Positions 1 through 9,418 of a stretch of 64,000 bases of DNA are shown here, piece after piece. Location of the stretch: the NCBI RefSeq assembly GCF_000455445.1, contig NZ_HG417099.1, positions 95,959-159,958 of the forward strand, written 5' to 3'. Each line of letters starts with the position of its first letter. Within the stretch, counting starts at the first letter, position 1. The notes under the pieces were generated by a model that had not been told where the DNA came from, did no database searches, and saw only the letters and a list, made by a program, of their open reading frames with translations. This DNA is from Hoylesella timonensis 4401737 = DSM 22865 = JCM 15640 (lineage in GTDB: Bacteria > Bacteroidota > Bacteroidia > Bacteroidales > Bacteroidaceae). The position numbers and the translations under genes are program-made.

Positions 1-423
1 AGCAATGCGCAAAGCCACCTCTCGTTGTATCATTCCAGTGCAACAAGGAATGAGCTCTTTGTTTTCAAGCATCTTGAAAAAGATTTGGGAGGAGATGTCA
101 TAAGGATAATTCCCCGTTAAGACAAAAGGACGTCCCTCAAAGACTTCTTGCAAATCCATGCGAAGAAAATCCTGACCTATAATATTGCCCTGCAATTTTG
201 GAAAGTGGGTATGCAGAAACGCTACCGACTCTCTATCAATTTCAACAGCTTTGATTTCACGAGGCTTCTCCACCAAATACTGGGTCATCACGCCCATCCC
301 TGGTCCTACTTCAAGAACGGGTATATCTGGACAAGCGTCTACCGTGTCAGCAATTCGCTTTGCAATATTCAAATCGGTCAGGAAGTGTTGGCCTAAATTT
401 TTCTTGGGTCTGACTAACTTCAT
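1..423 (-). CDS. rsmA: 16S rRNA dimethyladenosine transferase, 5' part (window edge)
   Basis: RsmA (KsgA) dimethylates two adjacent adenines in the 3' terminal helix of 16S rRNA during 30S maturation. The reading frame runs from an ATG at 423 off the left edge, giving 141 of roughly 265-270 residues. Visible are the N-terminal NLGQHFL signature (residues 9-15), the SAM-binding motif LEVGPGMG (37-44), the acidic EID pair after the second strand (61-63) and the catalytic NYPY motif (105-108). NYPY is a mild variant of the usual NLPY. The gene is convergent with nothing nearby; a TACCTTTG promoter element sits about 80 bases upstream. No defect is visible in the part seen. Confidence 0.95.
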   Translation of the reverse strand, partial: MKLVRPKKNLGQHFLTDLNIAKRIADTVDACPDIPVLEVGPGMGVMTQYLVEKPREIKAVEIDRESVAFLHTHFPKLQGNIIGQDFLRMDLQEVFEGRPFVLTGNYPYDISSQIFFKMLENKELIPCCTGMIQREVALRIA

Positions 424-501
424 GTGATGTTATTTTTGTGAAGCTCGCACAACTAAAAGCATCAAGCCTTCTTCAATACGCAAACTTCTATATTCTAAAA
501 G

Positions 502-509
502 CAAAGGTA
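502..509 (-). promoter_or_regulatory. -7 element TACCTTTG for rsmA
   Basis: Read on the minus strand, the sequence is TACCTTTG, matching the Bacteroidota -7 consensus TAnnTTTG, about 80 bases upstream of the rsmA ATG. No clear -33 box was found. Confidence 0.5.
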
Positions 510-757
510 AACATTAAATCTGATTTGCTGAGCATTAAGATACAGAATCCTACTGAAAATCTTTGTTTTTATCATTACACAAAGTCAGCCCTCGCCATTC
601 AACAGATTTCTCCTTGCCTTCCATTTCTCTCTTTTCTCCCACTCAACATTTTTTAATAAGTCTGAACTATAATCACATCAACTTTCTACCCCTCATTACT
701 GAAAGATACTCCTATAAACATGGTGATTTTTCCTTTTTATCTTAGCAGTGAATAACT

Positions 758-794
758 AAAAAGTGCATTTCCATTAATGTTGGAAATGCACTTT
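758..794 (-). terminator. intrinsic terminator of the susC1-DUF4302 operon
   Basis: A 13-bp perfect stem (AAAGTGCATTTCC paired with its complement, loop of about 9 bases) lies 40 bases past the DUF4302 stop codon. On the minus strand it is followed by CTTTTTAG, a short U-tract. Confidence 0.8.
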
Positions 795-832
795 GATGTT
801 ATCAATTAAGTGTTCAACATAAAGTCGTTTTC

Positions 833-2113
833 TTAATGATCCAAAGGATTAGAAATCTTTGATGAATATAGATGAATGACATTGTCGGGATTGTCTACAT
901 CTGTCAGGATAAGTTCTGTGGTGTACTGCAAATCATCACCCTCAATCTTAAATGTTCTCTTTACATCTCCCCAACCGAAAGGAGCTACATAGTTATAAAA
1001 GAGAGCATTCTTTGCATACCATCCACCGTTGCCATCACCTTTACCAGTTCCCCACAACTGGATATGTGTGTCATCAATAATTTTATAGTCCATATACATA
1101 CAGCCCTGATATTTTCCGCTTATGAAAACAAAGCCAAACTTGCCGTTCGATTTTCCTAAGGCTGTAGATTTCAAGCCCTCACCCAATTGCTCTTGTATAC
1201 TGGGCATCTTATTCCAAAATTGTCTACCAACCTTACCCATCGTACTAAACTTCATGTACCAACTCAATGAAACGACCTGTTGACTTAATGGGATTATAAT
1301 ACCATTCAGCGATACCTCTGAATTCACAGACTCTGGGAACTTAAATTTACCATCATTGGTGTATTTGAAGCCTGTCAAGGTCTTGCCATTGATTGTATAA
1401 GGCTTATAAAATTTTAGTCCCTTTGGTGTGACGATGTAATTGCAAATAACATCTACAGTATTTCCATCTACCTCGTTAGGAATAGCAAAGGTACGATAAG
1501 AAGGAGAAAGCAGTTTTGCATCTTTATTTACAACAAAGTTATAAAATTTAAAACGCATTGCCTTCTCTACTTCTGCAATCTTCTTAAGGTATGCATCCCA
1601 TTTCATATCCTTAGCCATTGGTGTCATTAGGATACGAGCACCGTGCTTCTTACCAACAAGGATAACACTATCGGCAGCAGCCTTAAGCACACGAAACTCA
1701 AAGTCACCATTCATACCCTTACCGTCATCTCCAATGTTATTTGGATTGTGTGGATCTGAATAGAAGTGAATCAATGGATTGTGGCTATCAAAAGAAAGGA
1801 TAACACCCTGACTCTGTTCTATCTTGTAATGCGAAGTAAAAGTAGCGTCTGGCTTGCCTGCCTCGCTGGCTACTGTTACCTCTCCATTAGGTTTGAATTT
1901 GCAAATGACATTGTAACCGCCATATTGGCTTCCTCCATAATATTCCATGACCCAACCATTGGATGCAGAAGACAAAATTTTCACGCTGTTATCCATGGCA
2001 TCATCAATACGCTCAGACGATGACTTGTCGAACAAATCTTCTATTTCTTGCTGACAAGAGGTCATTGCGACAAGTGCCATCAACAAGAACCATATATTAA
2101 ATACTTTTCTCAT
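833..2113 (-). CDS. DUF4302 surface lipoprotein
   Basis: A 426-residue predicted lipoprotein: hydrophobic signal peptide ending at a lipobox with Cys20 (AMTSC), so membrane-anchored after cleavage. The sequence just after the signal (EIEDLFDKSSSERID, then SSASNGWVMEYYGG) is characteristic of the DUF4302 family found beside SusC/SusD pairs; its molecular function is not established. It is the last gene of a four-gene operon, 9 bases after the metallohydrolase stop, and is followed by a strong terminator. By position it is probably an accessory substrate-binding lipoprotein of the SusCD complex. That role is inference; a comparable peptide-importing locus with two extra lipoproteins is known in Bacteroides thetaiotaomicron. 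Confidence 0.85.
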   Translation of the reverse strand: MRKVFNIWFLLMALVAMTSCQQEIEDLFDKSSSERIDDAMDNSVKILSSASNGWVMEYYGGSQYGGYNVICKFKPNGEVTVASEAGKPDATFTSHYKIEQSQGVILSFDSHNPLIHFYSDPHNPNNIGDDGKGMNGDFEFRVLKAAADSVILVGKKHGARILMTPMAKDMKWDAYLKKIAEVEKAMRFKFYNFVVNKDAKLLSPSYRTFAIPNEVDGNTVDVICNYIVTPKGLKFYKPYTINGKTLTGFKYTNDGKFKFPESVNSEVSLNGIIIPLSQQVVSLSWYMKFSTMGKVGRQFWNKMPSIQEQLGEGLKSTALGKSNGKFGFVFISGKYQGCMYMDYKIIDDTHIQLWGTGKGDGNGGWYAKNALFYNYVAPFGWGDVKRTFKIEGDDLQYTTELILTDVDNPDNVIHLYSSKISNPLDH

Positions 2114-2122
2114 AAAACTGTC

Positions 2123-3481
2123 TTATTTAAGTGTTTTCAAATCCAGTGTAGAAGCTTCCTTTGAACGACGAAGCACTACGCTGCGCAACTTATCCAAGTC
2201 AATACCCCAAGAATCTTGAAAATAACTCTTCATGATAGCAAGTTTCTTCAAAATGGCATCGCGCCCAAACGTATCTACCTCGGGTTGTTTCAGATACTCG
2301 AATTGGGGTACTCTAAAATACTCTGGCTGTGGATTACCGTCTTTATCATAAACGATTTCTCCATCTGCCGTACGCTGGTATACAGGTTCTCCTACTGCCA
2401 CGGTTAAAGGGTACGCATTCCCCTTAAAGATAAAATAAGGTGTAAGTCCTTTATCTGTCATGGTGTAATGTACTCCCAGCTGTTGATGAACTTTATACAC
2501 TGGTATACGATTGCCCTTTTCATCCTTAAAGAACTCATATTTTCCGTCCTTATCAGTCGCATATACGACATTGCCATTAGCATCGGTTACAGGAATAAAG
2601 TCTCCATTTGCATCAGTTTCCAAGATTCTATTACCTTTAGCATCTTTTTGATACACGTAATCGCCATTCTTGTCTCGCGCATAAATAACAGCACCAGAGG
2701 CATCTTTCTTCACTACTACTCCGTGATCCAAGATATTCTGCCATGCCTCATCAGTATAGGTGACGTAGGTAGAATAAAGTTCTGCAAAATCTTCATTTGG
2801 CTCAGAACTTCCATAACCTGTAACAAAACCATCGGCAGCAGCATCCTCATCTTTGACGTTTACCCAGTCAGCAGCATGATACTTCCCAGCCGAAATAGTG
2901 CGATACTCTGTAGAATAACTCTTCTTTTGGTGTAAGATATGGCTAAACTCATGGTGCATCGTATGGAAGTACCAATGGTTCAGATCCAGTGGTTTACTGC
3001 GTTTGTTGGCATAGGGATTGTCTTGATTAACATAGATATTTGTGGGATCAAGCTCATTAATACGGAACAACAAGATTTTCAATCCTCCCTCTGCAGTACC
3101 GAGTACAATTTTGTTTTGTCCGTCATATTCGGGCGAACCAATAAGTTGCATTACACGGAAGCAATTTTGCTTCATAAAAGGCTCACCTGCAACTTCTTTG
3201 TAAGCATCAAGCCACACGTGCTTCACCAATTGAGCAATCACTTTAGATTTTTCTTCATCGGCAGGCACTACGTTGTAACGATTGTCCGACAGTTTGTCAA
3301 TGTAGCGATAGTTGAACTGGACGTTGTACGGATCTGTAAAGTTCTTCGTCAACCACTTGTCAAAATCTGTCTGCACAGTTTCTTTATTCTTGAAAATACT
3401 ATCGGAGTTTATCTCGTCAGTGGTACAAGCACTGGCTGCCGAAAGTATCCCTGCGAACATTAATATTTTGATGTATTTCAT
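2123..3481 (-). CDS. putative zinc metallohydrolase lipoprotein (HExxH, SusCD-linked)
   Basis: A 452-residue lipoprotein (Cys19 after a short signal peptide). The metalloprotease motif HEFSH is at residues 177-181 and a downstream NEDFAE (229-234) supplies a plausible third zinc ligand, as in the family of import-associated zinc metallohydrolase lipoproteins encoded with SusC/SusD. It is likely surface-exposed and cleaves peptide-bearing substrates before uptake. Unusually, residues 257-330 form a regular ten-residue repeat with Asp at 260, 270, 280, 290, 300, 310 and 320, each followed three residues later by Gly; a weaker copy lies near 370-384. It sits 7 bases after susD and is clearly cotranscribed. 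The substrate is unknown. Confidence 0.88.
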   Translation of the reverse strand: MKYIKILMFAGILSAASACTTDEINSDSIFKNKETVQTDFDKWLTKNFTDPYNVQFNYRYIDKLSDNRYNVVPADEEKSKVIAQLVKHVWLDAYKEVAGEPFMKQNCFRVMQLIGSPEYDGQNKIVLGTAEGGLKILLFRINELDPTNIYVNQDNPYANKRSKPLDLNHWYFHTMHHEFSHILHQKKSYSTEYRTISAGKYHAADWVNVKDEDAAADGFVTGYGSSEPNEDFAELYSTYVTYTDEAWQNILDHGVVVKKDASGAVIYARDKNGDYVYQKDAKGNRILETDANGDFIPVTDANGNVVYATDKDGKYEFFKDEKGNRIPVYKVHQQLGVHYTMTDKGLTPYFIFKGNAYPLTVAVGEPVYQRTADGEIVYDKDGNPQPEYFRVPQFEYLKQPEVDTFGRDAILKKLAIMKSYFQDSWGIDLDKLRSVVLRRSKEASTLDLKTLK

Positions 3482-3488
3482 AATTCTA

Positions 3489-5078
3489 TTATTTTTTCTC
3501 GTTAGTGTTCTCTCTTGGGTTTGGTTCCAAGCCAGCTGTTATCACATCGGCAGGTAGCTGAATGGCTCCGCGCAAATCACCAGACTTGAAGATGAGTGGA
3601 TTTTCACCATCAATATTGTGACAAATTACAAGACCATAACGTTTGATATCTTGGAAACGTTGACCTTGCTGCCATGTTTCCAAACGGCGCATTTGCAGTA
3701 TCATGTAAATCAAGTTGGTTTGCGTTCCTTCTTCAACGTTAAATCCTTGTGGATGCAATAGTTTCTTTACACCTCTGTCTCTATCCGTTTTAATGGTATC
3801 GGGTACAACATGAGTCACCTTATTATCACCCCAGAAATCGTTGATAGACTTCTCGTTTAACACTGGTCGAATGGCTTTTTTGGTTTGTGGTGCGCAGTGA
3901 GCAGTAATCCAAGTATTGATGTCGGCAATGGCACCAGCAAAATTTTTCTTCATGGCGTAAGCCTCAGCACGTACCAACAGTGTTTCCTCAGTAGTGAAAA
4001 CAGCATCAATAGTATGCGCAAAACCTGCCTGATTTACCTTATCTGTTACCTCAAACATTTCTTGCATCTTGGGATAATTCACTTGCTGACTAGATCCATA
4101 CAGCAAATGCGATTCATACAGCGTATTATCGACAGAACCACTTCCCCAAGGCATCTTTGCCCAAAAGGTTTCGTTGCTCACAATAGGGCGGCCGTGATTA
4201 AAACGGACAAAACGTGAAGACCACATAGCTCTTCCTGACGATGATAAGGCAGTCATAAGCAAAAGATTGGCTTTATCACCAGAACGCACATACGCATTGC
4301 CTATTTCATCTACTCCACCAAGACTCTTATACGTGTCTACAGCACGGAAAGAGGGAGCTACGCCCAGAGCCTTATCTGCATAAGCAATGGCTTTGTCGTA
4401 GTTGTGATAGAACAAGTTGAAGCGAGCAGCAAAGGCATAAGCCGCTGCTGTATTGAAGTGATACTTAGGCACCTTCAGGTGTGCATCGCTCACCTTAGGC
4501 AAAGCCGCCTCAATGTCTGCACTGATGTTTTCATACAATTGTTTCAAAGTACCACGCGTAGGCACAGTTACACCAGGTTCCTTAGGGTAAGGCAGTCCTA
4601 AATATTTATCGGCTTTCGTTGGGTCGTATGCCATACAGAACATATTAGACAAACGGAACATGGCAAAAGCACGGCACAACAAAGCCTCTGCCTTGATAGC
4701 CTGCAACTTCTCGCTATCTGGCAACTTTTCGAGCGAAGCCAACACCTCGTTGGCAGTACCAATGGCTACATACGCATTGTTCCAAACGCTTCGGGGACTA
4801 TCATTGAAAGTAACTGTAATGTCTTTCCAACGATAAGCTTCCTCCTGCATTATTTGAGCATTATACAGTCTACCATTATCTAGGACATTGTCGCTACTCA
4901 TCTCCATGATGAAATTTGGCGACTGTGTTGAATAAGCCGTCACCAACAAGCTGGCAGCCTTATCTAAATTATCAACTTCGGCACGGTCATCGGGCAGTGT
5001 GTCCAAATAGTCATCACAAGCGGTTGTGAGACTCAAAGTTGCCAAAGCGATACATAATAAAAAACTTATTTTTTTCAT
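3489..5078 (-). CDS. susD: SusD/RagB-family nutrient-binding lipoprotein
   Basis: A 529-residue SusD homologue forming the lid of the partner SusC transporter in the outer membrane. The signal peptide ends with a lipobox Cys21 (TTACDDYLDT), and the CDDYLD-P start of the mature protein is typical for RagB/SusD proteins. TPR-like helical segments occur around residues 120-250, and the C-terminus has the usual QRFQDIKRYG region. It lies 20 bases downstream of susC and 7 bases upstream of the metallohydrolase gene, so the three act together. A peptide rather than glycan substrate is inferred from the metallohydrolase neighbour. Confidence 0.93.
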   Translation of the reverse strand: MKKISFLLCIALATLSLTTACDDYLDTLPDDRAEVDNLDKAASLLVTAYSTQSPNFIMEMSSDNVLDNGRLYNAQIMQEEAYRWKDITVTFNDSPRSVWNNAYVAIGTANEVLASLEKLPDSEKLQAIKAEALLCRAFAMFRLSNMFCMAYDPTKADKYLGLPYPKEPGVTVPTRGTLKQLYENISADIEAALPKVSDAHLKVPKYHFNTAAAYAFAARFNLFYHNYDKAIAYADKALGVAPSFRAVDTYKSLGGVDEIGNAYVRSGDKANLLLMTALSSSGRAMWSSRFVRFNHGRPIVSNETFWAKMPWGSGSVDNTLYESHLLYGSSQQVNYPKMQEMFEVTDKVNQAGFAHTIDAVFTTEETLLVRAEAYAMKKNFAGAIADINTWITAHCAPQTKKAIRPVLNEKSINDFWGDNKVTHVVPDTIKTDRDRGVKKLLHPQGFNVEEGTQTNLIYMILQMRRLETWQQGQRFQDIKRYGLVICHNIDGENPLIFKSGDLRGAIQLPADVITAGLEPNPRENTNEKK

Positions 5079-5098
5079 ATCGTGTACTTCTTTATGCG

Positions 5099-8000
5099 TT
5101 AAAGGCCAACTCTCACCGTCAATGTCAACTGGCGTGCCATAGGTACGGCAACACCACCCACATTGAAGAACTCAGGATCTTGTCCATTGAGATTCTTGTC
5201 AGCGTAGATCAAGAAGAGGTTTGTGGCCTGTAATTTTAGATTAAGTGTGTTAAGATGCAACGGAGTGAGCAGATGGCGTGGGAAATCATACGCCAGCGAA
5301 ATTTCCTTCATGCGGATAAAGTCGCCCTTTGCTACACGTGCCGTAGAGCGGTTGTAGGCATTGTAGGCATATCCCAATCTGGTATCACGCTGCATCGTTC
5401 GCAAGTCGGCAATAGCTGGGATATTCGTTTTTGCTTCATCGCCTGCCACTGTCCATCTGTTCTTAAACTCCTTTGGCATCGCATCCAAATCAGAGTAATA
5501 AGAAGAGAATGCAGGATCCAAACGCACCTTGTTTCCGAAGGCATAGGTGGCAAACACGTTGAGGTGGAAGCCTTTGTATGAGAATACGTTACCAAACGAA
5601 CCTGTGATAGTAGGATCAGTAGGACCTTCATACTTCAAGAAATCCAACACGCGTGACTGGAAGTTGAAATCGCTGGTTGTCAATTTACCGTCTTGGTTAA
5701 GGAATGTAGGCACACCACTCGCGTTCAATCCTTGGAAGTCAATAGAGAAGAGTGAGCGATATGGATAACCTTTCATGGTAAATCCAGAGCCAGTAACCAT
5801 GTCGATGAAACGTTTGCGGTTGTCAAGATCGGTTACTTCGGTCTTCACATGTGAGAAGATAAAGTCGGTAGTCCATTGGAAATCCTTGGTAACAATGTTC
5901 TTGCTGGTAATAGCAAACTCTTCACCGTTTGATTTCATGGATGCTACGTTGGCATATTCAGTAATGGTTCCCTTGGTACCGTTTGTTGTACGCGGACCAA
6001 TCAAGTCGTAGTTGTTACGAGTGTACCAATCAAATGTAACATTCAATCGGTTGTTCAAGAAACCTAAGTCAATGCCCAAGTTCAACTCATGTTTCTTTTC
6101 ATAGGTCAGATCAGGATTGGCAAAATCGTACATTTCGAGTCCCGACTCTTTATCTGTTGCAAACGGACGCCATGGGTTAAAGCTCTCAATAATAGGCTGC
6201 GCGTTAATCGTGGCAGGTTTATCTCCGGTGAGCGAGTATGATGCCTTGAGCGTAGCATGCGTCAATGTATTCTTGAATGCATCGCCAAACCATGCTTCTT
6301 CGTGAGCATTCCATGCTCCCGACACGTTCCATGTAGGCAACCAACGTGCGCTGCGCACTTTTCCTAATCGGTTGCTACCCTCATAACGGGTGGTACCGTT
6401 AATGGTATAACGTCCCTTATAAGAATAGGTACCCGTAGCAAAGAAAGCCACCTCACGGTTGTAACCATTACCCAAACTGTAATACACATCATTTTCCTCG
6501 CTGGCTTGCTTGAAGTAGTTATAGTCGTATGCTCCTAAGTAGCCCATATCATACTGCATACCCACACCATTGAAGTAGCTGCGGCTACGATCGGTGTTGT
6601 TCACTTCCATACCACCAAACAAGTTCACGATATGGTCGTTGGCATACACATCATTATAGCTTGCTGTGGCACGGAAGTCCCAGCTGTTCATCTTGTACTT
6701 TGTCTCGCGATAGAAACCACCATTGGGCAATACCGAAAACGGTAGCGAGTTAGGTTTGTCAGGGTCTTTGTACAATCGTGGGTTGTTATCACGCATGGTG
6801 GCATCGTCCATGGCACGGAAAGCCATAGCCATGTTCGAGTTCTCTCTGATTTGATTAGCCTGTGTTGTGGTAGAGAACTTATAAGCGCCCAAGACTGCCA
6901 ATTCTACTTTCGTGATGGGTTTGTACTTCAATTCGCCTTGAATCTTCATGTCTATCACATCGAAATCCATGAAGTTGTTAGCCAACTCATTGTGGATATT
7001 AAAAGGCGCATAGTTAGTTGTGTAATATTCATTTGGATCCAACGCCCTTGAAGTATTGATGGCATACGAATAAGGGTTGATGTCGAATTCACGACTCACC
7101 TCTCCCGTGACAGCATCTACATGCTGGTTCAATGCTCCAGGCGACTTTTGCTTTCTGTAGGCAGCGTTGCTAATGAGGTTCAACGACACCTTCTTGCTCA
7201 AGTTAAACAAGGCATTGGTGCTGGCAGTATAGCGTTGCACCTTGCTCTGTTCTGTCCATCCCGGGTCATCCATGATACTGAACGAGGCATAATATTGTGC
7301 TTTCTCTGTTCCGCTCGACACACTCACCGAGTGGTTCATGGAAATAGCACTGCTAAACAACTCGTTAAACCAGTTGGTATTTCTCATTTCTGCCTTCATC
7401 AGATAATCGTTCATACCTTTTTGCGTATGTGGCAGCAAGAATTTTCCTGTAGTAGAGTCGTAAGTATTCATCAACTGGTACATCTTACCATAGACACCGC
7501 TTGATGACGCACGATAGGTACGAGCAAACGAAATCAAACCATTTGCCTCCATTTCGCGATAAATACCCATCTGCTCTTGCGAGTTCATGATATTGAACTG
7601 ACTATAACTGGGTTTCAGGCGCGACGTAAATTCACCTGTATAATTAATGCGTGTTGTTCCTACCTTACCCTTCTTGGTGGTAACTACAATCACACCCGCC
7701 ATCGCGCGCGCACCATATATAGAGGTAGCCGAACCGTCTTTCAAAATCTGGAAGCTCTCGATGTCATCCGAGTTAAGCCCTGCTATGGCAGAACTAATCA
7801 AGGTAGCAGCATCTCCAGACGACAGCTGGTCGGCATCCACCTCGGTTACATCTTCCATAATAACACCGTCTACCACCCAAAGTGGCTTACTGCTACCATA
7901 AATAGAGGTAGCACCACGCACACGAATCTTCGGTGCCGTACCGAAAGTACCTGATACATTTTGCACGCTAACACCTGCCACACGTCCTTCGAGTGAACGG

Positions 8001-8410
8001 CTAATGTCGGCAACACCATCAAGTTTGGCTTTCTCGGCATCCACTTTGGTAGCCGCACCAGTAAAGAGACGCTTGTCCATCTTCTGCATACCAGTTACCA
8101 CCACCTCTTGCACTTTCTGTGCGTCCGATTGCAATACGATCTGCATGTTTTGCGTACCGTGCAAGGTTTGTGACTTCATTCCTATGTACGAAACCGTAAT
8201 CATAGGATTCTTCTTGTTAGAAGTAAGCGAGAACTTACCATCTACGTTAGTTACCACGCCTGTCTTTGTTCCTGTGATCATGACCGATGCTCCAATCACT
8301 GGCTGCCCATCATCAGCTGATGTAACAGTACCATTGATCTGTGTCTGGGCATTAGCCAAGCCTACACAGAGAAACAAACTTACAAGCAACATTGTTAATC
8401 TTTGTTTCAT
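5099..8410 (-). CDS. susC: SusC/RagA-family TonB-linked outer-membrane transporter
   Basis: An 1103-residue TonB-dependent transporter. Order: signal peptide (1-22), carboxypeptidase-regulatory-like domain (about 25-95, with GTVTSADDGQPVIGASV), the EVVVTGMQ TonB-box region near 103-110, a plug (DISRSLEGRVAGV, LWVVDGV, SIYGARAMAGVIVVTTKKG) and a C-terminal beta-barrel ending in the aromatic/hydrophobic strand LTVRVGL. There is no N-terminal STN domain, so it is not expected to signal through a FecR anti-sigma factor, and no regulator is adjacent. It heads the four-gene operon. Its upstream region is AT-rich, with no convincing promoter, and contains repeat copy 1. Confidence 0.95.
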   Translation of the reverse strand: MKQRLTMLLVSLFLCVGLANAQTQINGTVTSADDGQPVIGASVMITGTKTGVVTNVDGKFSLTSNKKNPMITVSYIGMKSQTLHGTQNMQIVLQSDAQKVQEVVVTGMQKMDKRLFTGAATKVDAEKAKLDGVADISRSLEGRVAGVSVQNVSGTFGTAPKIRVRGATSIYGSSKPLWVVDGVIMEDVTEVDADQLSSGDAATLISSAIAGLNSDDIESFQILKDGSATSIYGARAMAGVIVVTTKKGKVGTTRINYTGEFTSRLKPSYSQFNIMNSQEQMGIYREMEANGLISFARTYRASSSGVYGKMYQLMNTYDSTTGKFLLPHTQKGMNDYLMKAEMRNTNWFNELFSSAISMNHSVSVSSGTEKAQYYASFSIMDDPGWTEQSKVQRYTASTNALFNLSKKVSLNLISNAAYRKQKSPGALNQHVDAVTGEVSREFDINPYSYAINTSRALDPNEYYTTNYAPFNIHNELANNFMDFDVIDMKIQGELKYKPITKVELAVLGAYKFSTTTQANQIRENSNMAMAFRAMDDATMRDNNPRLYKDPDKPNSLPFSVLPNGGFYRETKYKMNSWDFRATASYNDVYANDHIVNLFGGMEVNNTDRSRSYFNGVGMQYDMGYLGAYDYNYFKQASEENDVYYSLGNGYNREVAFFATGTYSYKGRYTINGTTRYEGSNRLGKVRSARWLPTWNVSGAWNAHEEAWFGDAFKNTLTHATLKASYSLTGDKPATINAQPIIESFNPWRPFATDKESGLEMYDFANPDLTYEKKHELNLGIDLGFLNNRLNVTFDWYTRNNYDLIGPRTTNGTKGTITEYANVASMKSNGEEFAITSKNIVTKDFQWTTDFIFSHVKTEVTDLDNRKRFIDMVTGSGFTMKGYPYRSLFSIDFQGLNASGVPTFLNQDGKLTTSDFNFQSRVLDFLKYEGPTDPTITGSFGNVFSYKGFHLNVFATYAFGNKVRLDPAFSSYYSDLDAMPKEFKNRWTVAGDEAKTNIPAIADLRTMQRDTRLGYAYNAYNRSTARVAKGDFIRMKEISLAYDFPRHLLTPLHLNTLNLKLQATNLFLIYADKNLNGQDPEFFNVGGVAVPMARQLTLTVRVGL

Positions 8411-8902
8411 AACCTCATTGTTAAGTTAAAGTCTTCTCAAATCATTCACTTATTATTCATAACTTTTACGAATAAAAACAAACATTACAAAAGTCCAAAC
8501 CCCTCATTACAAAATAAACTATAAGCGTTTGTCGAATAATCGTATTATGCATAAATAAGCTAAACCTGCAATTTTAGCAAATTTTTCCAAACAGAAATTT
8601 ACAAATTAAACGTTTATTAACATATTAACAACGGGATTATGCCTATACAGCACGATTCTTCCAGAAGAATATTGAGTTGGTAATGAACAAATAAAAGCAT
8701 GAAAGACACCAGCATATCGCTTGCGCTAAGGCATAAAGGCACACGATTCGTGCAGCCAATCAAACACCTATTGAATTGATGTTACATCTTGGTTGGGCGG
8801 ACACACAAGCCGTACTCCCCTACCACAATGCGGTTATGCCTCTCCTTGCGTAACTTTTGAAGTCTATTAAAACTGAACAACGACAACAGTCTCAAAATAA
8901 CA
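8411..8902. other. AT-rich leader region upstream of susC1
   Basis: About 490 bases without a supported gene. It should hold the promoter and leader of the leftward susC operon, but no clear TAnnTTTG element is visible. An 80-codon open frame at 8782-9024 straddles the edge of the repeat and looks fortuitous. Confidence 0.5.
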
Positions 8903-9296
8903 TTTTTGTTGTGTAATTTTACCAAAAAACGGCCATCTAAAATCTTCAAAATAGAGAAAACCAATAGGCAAACACCCAACAAAAATGGGCTGATTTTAAC
9001 AAAATAAACGGTTTTTTTAATCAAAACATTGATTTAACGGTCTTGGAAACATGTATTAGAGATGTTATTCACATGCTTCAAGAGCATTAAAGCATGCAAA
9101 TAGGAGGCTTATCTCAATGCTTTAACTGCCAAAAAGTGATAAAATTAAGAAAGAAAGGAAGTGCACCAAGCGTAATGCGTTAAATAACAACGGATTATGA
9201 AACTTTCTCATAACTCGCGTATTTGCGACCAACTTTGTCGTTGGATGTTTTCACGCGAGTTATGAGAGGCACTTTGTAAAGAAAATTCAGCAATAA
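8903..9296 (+). repeat. long inverted repeat, copy 1
   Basis: This ~390-base segment matches, in reverse complement, the segment at 19495-19889. Near-identical blocks include TAATTTTACCAAAAAACG, AAAATGGGCTGATTTTAAC, AACGGTCTTGGAAACATG, ATGCAAATAGGAGGC and GTAAAGAAAATTCAGCA, in the same order with diverged stretches between. An internal hairpin has a 14-bp perfect stem, CTCATAACTCGCGT (9207-9220) with its complement (9253-9266). No transposase or terminal inverted repeat is visible. Edges are set by eye and may be off by several bases. Confidence 0.85.
9094..9183 (+). CDS. 29-residue peptide ORF inside repeat copy 1 (MQIGGLSQCF type)
   Basis: ATG at 9094 opens a 29-codon frame beginning MQIGGLSQCFNCQKVIK and rich in Lys/Arg towards the end (LRKKGSAPSVMR). 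The same start, MQIGGLSQCF, then xxQKVxK, is encoded in copy 2 of the repeat. Conservation may reflect the DNA of the repeat rather than a translated peptide. Function unknown. Confidence 0.3.
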   Translation: MQIGGLSQCFNCQKVIKLRKKGSAPSVMR

Positions 9297-9418
9297 TTAT
9301 CATTTCATACAGCGTAATACCAATTTTACAATCGCTGTTTAGTTGGCGTTATTCGTTGTTGAAACGTGCGCTCATTGACATATTTATGTCATTCGTAGAA
9401 GTTGTGGTTCACTTTTAT

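Larger units (their letters stand above)
424..832. other. gene-free interval between rsmA and the DUF4302 operon
   Basis: AT-rich spacer of about 410 bases. It holds the rsmA promoter element at its left end and the terminator of the leftward uptake operon at 758-794. Short open frames in it have no recognisable composition or start signal and are not called. Confidence 0.6.

Noticed and set aside
438..745. Overlapping short plus-strand frames downstream of rsmA start
   Set aside because: Low-complexity AT-rich spacer; no promoter, and codon composition is unlike genes.
8782..9024. 80-codon minus-strand open frame at the edge of repeat copy 1
   Set aside because: It straddles the repeat edge and has no counterpart frame in copy 2. 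It has no promoter, and the hydrophobic run reflects AT-rich sequence.
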